A DNA stretch of 8,700 bases from Nitrososphaerales archaeon TH526 (GCA_014523665.1 JAATVR010000318.1:1-8700); one strand, 5' to 3'. Shown: positions 1 to 5,467, counted from the first letter of the stretch. Notes: generated from the letters alone by a model not told the origin. A program made the numbers and translations.

Positions 1-399
1 GAAATCTCCAGGGAAACAGGCATTACGACGCCCACTGTTAAAGCAAGATTTCAAAGGCTGGTTAATGTTGGATTTATAAAATCAGTCTCTCCAATTTTTG
101 ATTTTGGAATTGTAGAGGATGGAGTTCTAGACTATGGAGACCAAAGTAAGTATAATGATCATAACATTTCACAATATTTGCAACAACAGCGGGAAGATGT
201 GAAATCTAAAATCAAAAAAGGGATAAAAATTAAGCTGGATTGCGAATTTTGTAATGGTCCAATAGTTGGTCATCCCCATATATTCAAATTTGCAAATTAT
301 GAACGGTTTTTCTGTTGTACCGGCTGTATGTCTGGCTACAAGCAAAAATACGCTGGAAGAATAGAATCGATAAAAAGAAAGTTTGAAGGAAAGATGTAG
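1..399 (+). CDS. Lrp/AsnC-type HTH regulator with C-terminal TRASH metal-binding domain (5' end outside window)
   Basis: Frame 1 is open from the first base to TAG at 397-399, giving 132 visible residues; the start lies upstream of the window. Visible residues 1-35 match the second half of an Lrp/AsnC winged helix (ISRETGITTPTVKARF, then a wing ending SPIFDF). A polar linker rich in Q, K and D follows. Residues 81-109 form a TRASH domain: C81-x2-C84, then FFCC with C105/C106 and C109. The usual Lrp effector (RAM) domain is absent. Archaeal HTH-TRASH proteins such as Sulfolobus CopR are copper-responsive regulators, so a Cu(I) sensor is the likely role (inference). It is a paralogue of the gene at 4294-4803: HTH, linker and TRASH come in the same order and recognition helix and zinc-knuckle-like residues are near identical. 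Starting at the internal ATG/TTG near 178 would delete the HTH and is not credible. Confidence 0.88.
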   Translation, partial: EISRETGITTPTVKARFQRLVNVGFIKSVSPIFDFGIVEDGVLDYGDQSKYNDHNISQYLQQQREDVKSKIKKGIKIKLDCEFCNGPIVGHPHIFKFANYERFFCCTGCMSGYKQKYAGRIESIKRKFEGKM

Positions 400-456
400 T
401 AAGACGTCTCACACGATCCATTGTGATTAGATTGCTCTATTCTTGTTCAATATCCA

Positions 457-462
457 TTTTTT
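457..462 (+). terminator. T6 tract after the first regulator
   Basis: Six T residues lie about 58 nt downstream of the stop at 399, preceded by a weak 5-bp inverted repeat (TCACA 409-413, TGTGA 422-426). Oligo-T tracts are sufficient termination signals in archaea. There is no strong hairpin, so this is tentative. Confidence 0.3.
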
Positions 463-485
463 CTAGGGTTTTGGATGACATGAGA

Positions 486-499
486 TTTACAAGTGTAAA
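486..499. promoter_or_regulatory. TTTACA-N2-TGTAAA dyad, copy 1 (orphan)
   Basis: TTTACAAGTGTAAA is a perfect inverted repeat with 6-bp arms and spacer AG; A/T flanks at 485 and 500 extend the symmetry to 7-bp arms. Unlike the other three copies it has no TATA box about 20 bp away on either side and no convincing gene next to it. Only a 14-codon ORF (437-481, -) and 15- and 25-codon ORFs starting at 508 and 519 (+) adjoin it. It may be left over from a deleted promoter, or act as an extra binding site. Confidence 0.6.
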
Positions 500-526
500 T
501 AAATAGAATGACCAATCATGATAACA

Positions 527-778
527 CTACTTGGGACTGCTTTCCAAAACTTTAGAAGGCAGCGAGAATGCATTCAGTACATACACATTTCTTAGAGCTT
601 CTGATTGGTTATAGACATGAATTGTAGGTAAGGCTACTCCTATAATTGATGTATCTAAGATTAGAAGGAATTGAGCCAAAGAGAGCAAGCCAAGTGCTTT
701 CCAACGGCGTGGGTTTGGAATCAATTCATTCGTTACTCCGACAGAATGGGAGATTGATGACGTTAATGCATTTTTCAC
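527..778 (-). pseudogene. N-terminal stump of an MFS drug/metal exporter (DHA2/EmrB-QacA type)
   Basis: Read from a GTG at 778, the frame encodes 83 residues. After about 24 residues it shows NPRRWKALGLLSLAQFLLI followed by LDTSIIGVALPTI, the hallmark first transmembrane helix of 14-TM MFS exporters. Fifteen residues on comes VLNAFSL, matching the family's W-V-x-N-A-Y-x-L at the start of helix 2 with the usual spacing. Homology then stops, with a PSKVLESSPK tail and TAG at 527. I see no continuation in the other two frames, so nearly the whole transporter is missing. The GTG is preferred over upstream ATGs because a TATA box (801-810) sits 27 bp before it, as for a leaderless mRNA, and a TTTACA-N2-TGTAAA dyad lies just upstream. 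The promoter has therefore survived better than the gene. A short functional peptide is possible but unlikely. Confidence 0.7.
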
Positions 779-800
779 AGTTTTTATGTTAAACAAGGAG

Positions 801-810
801 AAATATAACA
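801..810 (-). promoter_or_regulatory. TATA box of the MFS stump
   Basis: On the minus strand this reads TGTTATATTT. Its centre is about 27 bp before the GTG at 778 and 19 bp from the centre of the dyad at 818-831, so operator, TATA and start are laid out as a compact archaeal promoter. Confidence 0.5.
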
Positions 811-817
811 ACAAAGC

Positions 818-831
818 TTTACATTTGTAAA
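818..831. promoter_or_regulatory. TTTACA-N2-TGTAAA dyad, copy 2 (MFS stump promoter)
   Basis: TTTACATTTGTAAA is a perfect dyad with spacer TT; C and G at 817 and 832 extend it to 7-bp arms. It lies 7 bp upstream of the minus-strand TATA box at 801-810. Its centre is 66 bp from that of copy 3, so the two divergent promoters have back-to-back sites, close to six helical turns apart. Confidence 0.72.
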
Positions 832-883
832 GAGGATCTGTGGTCATCAAAAATGTATATTGAGACCAGGCTAGATATACCAC

Positions 884-897
884 TTTACAATTGTAAA
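884..897. promoter_or_regulatory. TTTACA-N2-TGTAAA dyad, copy 3 (stress protein promoter)
   Basis: TTTACAATTGTAAA is fully palindromic through its centre, and C/G at 883 and 898 extend it to 16 bp. It lies 9 bp upstream of TTATATAT (907-914), with a centre-to-centre distance of 20 bp, matching the layout at csp and the MFS stump. Confidence 0.75.
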
Positions 898-906
898 GAT
901 CAGTTG

Positions 907-914
907 TTATATAT
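907..914 (+). promoter_or_regulatory. TATA box of the universal stress protein gene
   Basis: TTATATAT lies 42-49 bp before the ATG at 956, implying transcription from about 937 with a short leader. A second candidate, TTATAATA at 925-932, is 28 bp before the ATG and would give a leaderless message. The first is preferred because its distance to the dyad equals that at the other promoters. Confidence 0.5.
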
Positions 915-955
915 GGTAATATCGTTATAATACTTGGGAAATAGCAAATATAGAT

Positions 956-1429
956 ATGACAATCAGCAAAATATTGCTGCCACACGATGGGACTGAAATG
1001 TCGGATAGAGCAGCAGATAAAGCTAAGGAATTTGCAAAGGCATTCAATTCAGAATTATTGGTTCTACATGTTATAGAAGATGTTCCGATTCCACCTTCAT
1101 TAGTATTAGGCAATGATCAAGTATGGATTGCACGGACCAGAAGAAGTATTTCAAGAAAACTCGAAGAGGCTTGGATGAAAATGGCCCAAGAGAAAATTAT
1201 TAAGGGATTAGCAAAAGAAAATATAAGAGGGACTCCAAAGGTCATAATTGGAAATAACATTAGATCCACATCGGACCAAATTCTAAAATTTGCAAACGAT
1301 AATCAAATAGACATGGTTATAATGGGTAGCAAGAGATTAAGAAAGGGCATTTCAAAGTTCAAGGCGTTAGGCAGCGTATCTAGAAACATATCTGAGAGAG
1401 CTACCTGTCTTGTTTTAATCGTTCATTAG
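956..1429 (+). CDS. Universal stress protein (UspA family)
   Basis: This encodes a single-domain, cytosolic 157-residue protein of normal USP length. The N-terminus ISKILLPHDGTEMSDRAADKA is the typical first beta strand and D-G-x-x-x-S loop, with L33-H39 as strand 2. VIIGNN then leads to the nucleotide-binding segment MGSKRLRKG (residues 123-131) and LGSVS (138-142), ending in the terminal strand CLVLIV. The glycine spacing (G124-x6-G131-x7-G139-S140) departs a little from the G-x2-G-x9-G-S/T motif of ATP-binding members, so nucleotide binding is probable rather than certain. The biochemical role of most archaeal USPs is unknown. The dyad at 884-897, shared with csp, suggests control by metal status rather than a general stress role. 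It converges with copA across a 136-bp gap. Confidence 0.9.
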   Translation: MTISKILLPHDGTEMSDRAADKAKEFAKAFNSELLVLHVIEDVPIPPSLVLGNDQVWIARTRRSISRKLEEAWMKMAQEKIIKGLAKENIRGTPKVIIGNNIRSTSDQILKFANDNQIDMVIMGSKRLRKGISKFKALGSVSRNISERATCLVLIVH

Positions 1430-1520
1430 TAGCAAGGAAAACACGTTCTTCTTATAATCAGCAGATGATTTAGGTTAGCACTAAAAGAGAAGGTTTTGTA
1501 TCAAAAATATGGTCGTATTC

Positions 1521-1557
1521 AAAAAATATCCTATGTGTAGGTGTAATGGTCAAAAAA
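1521..1557 (-). terminator. Two T6 tracts downstream of copA
   Basis: On the minus strand, T6 tracts lie at 1552-1557 (just 9-14 nt past the copA stop) and at 1521-1526. Two successive oligo-T runs in the convergent gap between copA and the stress gene fit archaeal oligo-T termination. Nothing else is seen in 1430-1565. Confidence 0.4.
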
Positions 1558-1565
1558 GACTGAAA

Positions 1566-3776
1566 TCAACTGACCTTCAATCTCTTGAGAAGAGAAGAAT
1601 TCGCAATGACTGATATTGAGCTTAAAGCCATTGCTGCAGCTGCAAATATTGGACTTAGCAACCCTAGTGCCGCTATTGGAATTCCTCCAGAATTATAGAT
1701 TAGTGCCCAGAACAGGTTCTGCTTTATTTTTTTCATAGTTGCTCTGCTTAGCTTGATTGCTCTCGCAACATCCATTATGTCATCTTTTATGAGAATAATT
1801 CCTCCGGTTTCTTTTGCTATATCTGAACCGCTACCAATAGCTATTCCAATATCTGCTTGTGCCAAAGCTGGAGCATCATTGATTCCGTCGCCAACCATTG
1901 CAACTATTTTATCTTCTCTTGACTGAAGCTCTTTAATTACAGCTCCTTTTTCTTGTGGTAAGACATTCGCGATAACCCTACTAATTCCGACCTTCTTTGC
2001 TACGGCGTCAGCAGTTTTTTCGTTATCTCCTGTTAACATTACCGTCTCTATACCAAGCTCTTTTAGCGCTGTTATCGCTGAAGGTGAGGATTCTTTTAGG
2101 GTATCTGCAACCGTAATTAATCCTACGATCTTTCCTCCTCCCTTTCCTCCTTCTACTGCTAAGATCATCACTGTCTTGCCTTCAGATTCTAGACTTGACA
2201 TCTTTCGCTCAATAGAGTCTTCAAGATCTATTCCAAATTTGTACATTAGCTTTCTATTGCCAAGAAAAATCTGCTGCTGCTGTCTGTTGTGAGATAAAAT
2301 TGCTTTTATCCCCATACCAGATATGGCTTCAAATTCTTTTGGAGCTTCAAAAGCCAAGATGTCTTTTTTTAGCAGTAGTCTTGCTGTTCCGGTTTCTTCA
2401 TTCTGCTGTTGTTTTTGCTGCTGCTGCTCTTTGATTATTTCTTCTCCAGCCCTTACAATAGCTTGAGCTAGAGGGTGTTCCGATCCTGATTCAACTGAAG
2501 CTGCAATGATCAATACTTCCTTTTCAGAATGTCGATCAAAGGCAACTATATCAGTTACCGATGGTTCTCCCTTAGTTAATGTGCCTGTCTTGTCAAATAC
2601 TATGGTTGTTATCTTCTGCGAACGTTCAAGATACTCTGCGCCTCTGATGAGTATTCCAGCTTCTGCACCTTTACCTACTCCAACCATTAATGCAGCTGGC
2701 GTTGCTATTCCTAATGCACAGGGGCATGCTATAATTAGAACTGCAATAAAAGATAGTAACCCCATCACAAAATTACCCATCACAAAATACCATACAAGAA
2801 ATGAAGCTATCGCAACAGATACAACTGCAGGAACAAACTTTGCTGACACGGAATCTACAAGTCTTTGTATTTTTCCTGTTGAAGTTTGAGCTTGTTCTAC
2901 TATATGTACTATTTGTGATAATGCTGTTTCAACACCCACTTTTGTTGCCTTAATCTTCAACAGACCTTGTTTGTTTACTGTAGCTCCTATTACTTCATCT
3001 CCTGGTTGTTTATCTGCTGGAATACTCTCACCTGTAATCATCTTTTCATCTACAGCTGAAATACCTTCAATTACTACTGCATCTGTTGGTATTTTTTCTC
3101 CTGGTTTCACTACTAGAATATCATTCACTACAACTTCATTTGCAGGGATTTCATTCTCCAATCCGTTGCGAACCACTCTAGCCATTGCAGGTCTTAGGTC
3201 CAAAAGTTTACGGACTGATGCCGAGCTTCTTTTCTTGATCGCCTCTTCCATGTATTTTCCAAGAAGTACAAAGGCAATGATAACAGCGGATACTTCGAAG
3301 TAAACATCTCTTTCTTTTACTGGAAACGCACCAGGGAAGAAAAGAACTATGGTGCTGTAAATGTAGGCAGCCGATGTGCCTACTGAAATGAGAAGATCCA
3401 TATTCGCTGTTCCTCTTTTAATAGCCTGATATGCTCCAACATAGAAAGTCCAGCCACCTATGAATTGTACTGGAGTTACAATTATGAATAAAAGCAAACC
3501 CCATGTGAGATAAGGAATGCTCGGAATTGGTGCCCATGTGACAGTAACAGCGCCAAAAGCTAACCCTAAATATAGAGCTCCACGTAGTATTGCAAGCACC
3601 AGAGCACCAGAAGCTGCTATGTACATCCGCTTCTTTAGTTTTGATAATTCTTTTTCTGGATTAGTAAAAGTGTTCAAACAATTAGAGCTGCAAAAATAAA
3701 ACTGCCTGCCTTCAATTTGAGCTGTAAGGGCGCCCTTCTCACTTAAAACCATCCCACAGACTGGATCTTTCGCCAT
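1566..3776 (-). CDS. copA: Cu(I)-exporting P1B-type ATPase with N-terminal TRASH/YHS domain
   Basis: This 736-residue integral membrane pump drives Cu(I) out of the cytosol by ATP hydrolysis. Residues 1-40 are a TRASH/YHS metal-binding module (DPVCGM with C7; FYFCSSNC with C29 and C33) in place of the CxxC HMA domain found in many CopA proteins. Then come hydrophobic helices at about 51-77, 88-118, 126-147 and 157-175; the actuator domain with TGE (248-250); the metal-site helix with CPC (351-353); the phosphorylation motif DKTGT (395-399); SEHP (432-435); a GMGIK loop (487-491); and GDGINDAP (629-636). YN (694-695) in TM7 and MALSS (716-720) in TM8 are the Cu(I)-specific P1B-1 signature, which argues against Zn/Cd pumps. 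Glutamine runs (451-458 and 499-502) interrupt the nucleotide-binding domain. csp lies 93 bp upstream on the same strand, but copA has its own TATA box. Confidence 0.96.
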   Translation of the reverse strand: MAKDPVCGMVLSEKGALTAQIEGRQFYFCSSNCLNTFTNPEKELSKLKKRMYIAASGALVLAILRGALYLGLAFGAVTVTWAPIPSIPYLTWGLLLFIIVTPVQFIGGWTFYVGAYQAIKRGTANMDLLISVGTSAAYIYSTIVLFFPGAFPVKERDVYFEVSAVIIAFVLLGKYMEEAIKKRSSASVRKLLDLRPAMARVVRNGLENEIPANEVVVNDILVVKPGEKIPTDAVVIEGISAVDEKMITGESIPADKQPGDEVIGATVNKQGLLKIKATKVGVETALSQIVHIVEQAQTSTGKIQRLVDSVSAKFVPAVVSVAIASFLVWYFVMGNFVMGLLSFIAVLIIACPCALGIATPAALMVGVGKGAEAGILIRGAEYLERSQKITTIVFDKTGTLTKGEPSVTDIVAFDRHSEKEVLIIAASVESGSEHPLAQAIVRAGEEIIKEQQQQKQQQNEETGTARLLLKKDILAFEAPKEFEAISGMGIKAILSHNRQQQQIFLGNRKLMYKFGIDLEDSIERKMSSLESEGKTVMILAVEGGKGGGKIVGLITVADTLKESSPSAITALKELGIETVMLTGDNEKTADAVAKKVGISRVIANVLPQEKGAVIKELQSREDKIVAMVGDGINDAPALAQADIGIAIGSGSDIAKETGGIILIKDDIMDVARAIKLSRATMKKIKQNLFWALIYNSGGIPIAALGLLSPIFAAAAMALSSISVIANSSLLKRLKVS

Positions 3777-3811
3777 TAGCCTTTTGTAGTCAAGCTTTAC
3801 AGATTACAAAA

Positions 3812-3819
3812 TATTTATA
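3812..3819 (-). promoter_or_regulatory. TATA box of copA
   Basis: On the minus strand this is TATAAATA, close to the archaeal consensus, 36-43 bp before the copA ATG. It implies a start near 3790 and a leader of about 14 nt. Just downstream, between TATA and the start codon, lie TTTTGTA (3782-3788) and TACAAAA (3805-3811) as an inverted repeat, and a TTTACA half site (3796-3801). Confidence 0.6.
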
Positions 3820-3830
3820 CTTGGAATCTT

Positions 3831-3841
3831 GTGCATTGCAC
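3831..3841. promoter_or_regulatory. GTGCA-N-TGCAC dyad upstream of copA TATA
   Basis: This perfect 11-bp inverted repeat (5-bp arms, one central base) is centred at 3836, about 20 bp upstream of the copA TATA centre. That is the offset at which the TTTACA-N2-TGTAAA dyads sit in neighbouring promoters, but the sequence is different. It is a possible operator for a second regulator; at this length it could also be chance. Confidence 0.4.
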
Positions 3842-3869
3842 TGCAGTACAAATAATACATTAAACTTGA

Positions 3870-4211
3870 TTACTCTGAAAATCTACGACACTCTTCTGCA
3901 CACCTGCGACATATCTCAGCGCACTGCTTACAATGATCCATATGGGAGTGTTTTTCACATTCTTCTGCGCACGCTTTGCATACCTCTGTAACCAAACCTA
4001 AAAGTTTTTTTGCATATTCACTCTCAGCTGTCATTATTGCTGATGCAGCAACACAAGCGTGGTAGCAAGTAATACATAATTCTACGCATTTTGCCAAAGA
4101 TTTTACGTCCTCCTCATGGAGGCACTTGACAGCGCATATCTCACATGCCTCGAAACACTCATTGGACACGTCTATACATGAACGGTACTTCTGACTCTGT
4201 AATTTTGCCAT
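3870..4211 (-). CDS. Cytosolic four-helix-bundle copper storage protein (Csp, DUF326 family)
   Basis: This encodes 113 residues with 17 cysteines at 12, 19, 23, 26, 30, 42, 46, 49, 53, 78, 81, 85, 94, 97, 101, 104 and 108. They are spaced every 3-4 residues so that they line one face of four predicted helices. This is the pattern of Csp proteins, whose cysteine-lined core stores many Cu(I) ions. No signal or Tat peptide is present, so it is the cytosolic (Csp3-like) kind. A His/Met-rich loop, HSHMDH (88-93), joins the last two helices and may help metal entry. The ATG at 4211 (MAKLQSQ) is chosen over one at 4283: the family starts there, a TATA-like box lies 24 bp before it, and the longer form would overlap the dyad. 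The gene precedes copA on the same strand and diverges from the regulator, so buffering and export are likely induced together by copper. Confidence 0.92.
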   Translation of the reverse strand: MAKLQSQKYRSCIDVSNECFEACEICAVKCLHEEDVKSLAKCVELCITCYHACVAASAIMTAESEYAKKLLGLVTEVCKACAEECEKHSHMDHCKQCAEICRRCAEECRRFSE

Positions 4212-4230
4212 ATGACATACCGAGTATTGA

Positions 4231-4240
4231 GATAGATAAC
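4231..4240 (-). promoter_or_regulatory. TATA-like box of csp
   Basis: GTTATCTATC on the minus strand is a weak TATA match, centred 24 bp before the ATG at 4211 and 20 bp from the dyad centre. A weak TATA box next to a strong upstream site is what an activator-dependent promoter would look like. Confidence 0.4.
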
Positions 4241-4248
4241 TTCTTCTG

Positions 4249-4262
4249 TTTACAAATGTAAA
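4249..4262. promoter_or_regulatory. TTTACA-N2-TGTAAA dyad, copy 4 (shared by csp and regulator)
   Basis: TTTACAAATGTAAA is a perfect dyad with spacer AA, in the 82-bp gap between the divergent csp (4211) and HTH-TRASH regulator (4294) starts. It lies 8 bp upstream of the csp TATA-like box and 1-2 bp upstream of the regulator's. One bound factor could therefore activate csp while affecting its own gene differently. Confidence 0.75.
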
Positions 4263-4263
4263 T

Positions 4264-4271
4264 CTTAATAG
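4264..4271 (+). promoter_or_regulatory. TATA-like box of the second regulator
   Basis: CTTAATAG is centred about 26 bp before the ATG at 4294, as for a leaderless archaeal message. It practically abuts the dyad at 4249-4262, so a bound factor could hinder TBP/TFB and give autorepression (inference). Confidence 0.35.
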
Positions 4272-4293
4272 TTTGAAATCCATTTATCAGTTA

Positions 4294-4803
4294 ATGCCAA
4301 TTAGGCTACGAGATACAGACATTGCTGTCTTGAACGCCTTATTGAATGATGGACGCAAATCCTTGCGTAAAATCTCGAGTGAGACAGGAATAAGTACCCC
4401 GACGGTAAAGAAAAGATTCAATAGACTTATCAATCTAGGAGTTATAAAGTCAATTTGTCCAATTCTTGATGTAAGCAAAATCGTAAGCTATAATTCAGAG
4501 CGTAAAAATAATAGTAAAAGTGACAACAGCGCATATGTAAGTGACATTATAGCCAGCACATATGAACAACAACGCCAACGATTAGGCGCCAAGAAAAAGC
4601 AAAGCAAAAATTCGGATAGCCAAATAGGTAAAGAAATTGCTGTTAATGTTAAATGTGACTACTGTAAAACTCCTCTTGCTGCCAAGATGTATCTGTTAAA
4701 ATTTGCCAATCTTGAGCGCTTTTTTTGTTGTAACGAATGCAAAGTAGCGTACAAGAAAAAATATAGTGGAAGAATAAAAGCAATAAGCAAACAAATAGAA
4801 TGA
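4294..4803 (+). CDS. Lrp/AsnC-type HTH regulator with C-terminal TRASH domain (CopR-like)
   Basis: This encodes 169 residues from the ATG at 4294. A TTG at 4273 would add seven residues, but it sits on the TATA-like box, and MPIRLRDTDIAVLNALL is the canonical Lrp N-terminus. Residues 5-58 are the Lrp winged helix (recognition helix around STPTVKKRF), and 59-118 a polar, probably flexible linker rich in S, N, K and Q. Residues 121-149 are a TRASH domain: C121-x2-C124 and FFCCNEC with C145, C146 and C149. It lacks the RAM effector domain of classical Lrp proteins, so metal binding probably replaces amino-acid sensing. HTH-TRASH proteins control copper genes in Sulfolobus. The divergent csp with a shared dyad, and copA beyond it, point to a copper regulator acting as activator, repressor or both. 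It is a paralogue of the gene at 1-399. Confidence 0.92.
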   Translation: MPIRLRDTDIAVLNALLNDGRKSLRKISSETGISTPTVKKRFNRLINLGVIKSICPILDVSKIVSYNSERKNNSKSDNSAYVSDIIASTYEQQRQRLGAKKKQSKNSDSQIGKEIAVNVKCDYCKTPLAAKMYLLKFANLERFFCCNECKVAYKKKYSGRIKAISKQIE

Positions 4804-5012
4804 CTTAGACTCAATCGTATTTACTTTGCATTATCAGATCCCCGATATTCATGAATAGTAAGATAAGAATTTGGATAAAAAGAGAACGCAGTAATATACG
4901 TAATGCCGTATATTTATAATAATTCCGCATATTGCGCTAATGATTATGCATGAATTTTGACTATCAATGTTTAATATGCTTTCTTATGTTATTTCCTTAA
5001 CTTCATTTCAGT
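4804..5012. other. Intergenic stretch with an 8-bp inverted repeat
   Basis: No credible gene is seen here. AATATACG (4893-4900) and CGTATATT (4907-4914) form a perfect 8-bp inverted repeat around six bases, embedded in AT-rich sequence with TATA-like TATTTATAAT just after it (4911-4920). It could be an operator or hairpin, but no start codon with a convincing ORF follows. Confidence 0.35.
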
Positions 5013-5282
5013 TCAACAACAGCTCCATCTAAACCTGCTCCTTTTCCTCTTTCTGGGTAGTTCATCTTCTTGACTTTTGGCTTCGTAATATTTCTCATCT
5101 TCAAGTCTATAACTATTGTGATCTTGTACCGATGTACCCATCTTCTTCTGTCTTGCTGCAACCTACTGATTCATATGCAATTCAGAACAGAATAGTACTC
5201 CAAATCTTTTTAAATGGGTATTGGCATCCACAGCTATACCGCAAACCTTACAGTAAGTTTCAACGGATATTTCCTCCGTCAT
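5013..5282 (-). pseudogene. Miniature TRASH-type metal-binding protein interrupted by in-frame TAG
   Basis: From ATG 5282 the frame gives 39 residues containing YCKVCG (C11, C14) and FGVLFCSELH (C32, H36), a C-x2-C-x17-C-x3-H version of the TRASH/FCS zinc-finger fold. TAG at 5163-5165 follows HMNQ. The same frame then stays open for 49 more codons with protein-like sequence (VAARQKKMG, an acidic-polar stretch, a basic RKRKRSRFRW run and a C-terminal CC) until TGA at 5013-5015. The TAG could come from a single change in a TAY or CAG codon. Either the gene is newly broken, or a 39-residue TRASH knuckle is the product, or the TAG is read through, for which I see no signal. A strong TATA box lies upstream. 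Its role may be metal trafficking alongside the copper locus. The ORF antisense to it (5132-5341, +) is a shadow. Confidence 0.68.
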
Positions 5283-5318
5283 ACCTTTTAAGCCCTTACA
5301 TCATATTAGAGGTTCTGA

Positions 5319-5328
5319 TATTTATAAA
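5319..5328 (-). promoter_or_regulatory. TATA box of the mini-TRASH gene
   Basis: On the minus strand TTTATAAATA is a near-consensus archaeal TATA box, about 41 bp before the ATG at 5282. An AAAGGT immediately before the ATG is a weak ribosome-binding site. No TTTACA-N2-TGTAAA dyad is present upstream. Confidence 0.5.
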
Positions 5329-5467
5329 GTCGGCTGGGTAGAGTCATATATTTCTAATATGCAGTATGAGCGTATTCGTCTGAATAAAAACTTGCTACAT
5401 TTCATCAGATAAGAAGATAATAAGATTGTCCAATGCAACGAAATATGACGGAGGAATTAATCTATTA

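Noticed and set aside
527..985. Full 152-residue minus-strand ORF as an MFS gene start
   Set aside because: The part before the GTG at 778 runs through the stress-protein promoter and two dyads and has no MFS-like sequence; only 527-778 is kept.
2506..3699. Plus-strand ORFs at 2506-2889, 2971-3303 and 3517-3699
   Set aside because: These are antisense shadows of copA, whose motifs are all intact on the minus strand.
4212..4283. 24-residue N-terminal extension of the copper storage protein
   Set aside because: It would cross the operator and overlap the divergent regulator; the family-like start is the ATG at 4211.
4273..4293. TTG start for the second regulator
   Set aside because: It lies on the TATA-like box; the ATG at 4294 gives the canonical Lrp N-terminus.
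5132..5341. 69-codon plus-strand ORF
   Set aside because: It is antisense to the mini-TRASH frame, which has recognisable cysteine motifs.
5282..5462. ATGACGGAGGAA shared by the mini-TRASH start (minus strand) and 5445-5456 (plus strand)
   Set aside because: A 12-base match somewhere in 8.7 kb is expected by chance and the flanks do not match.
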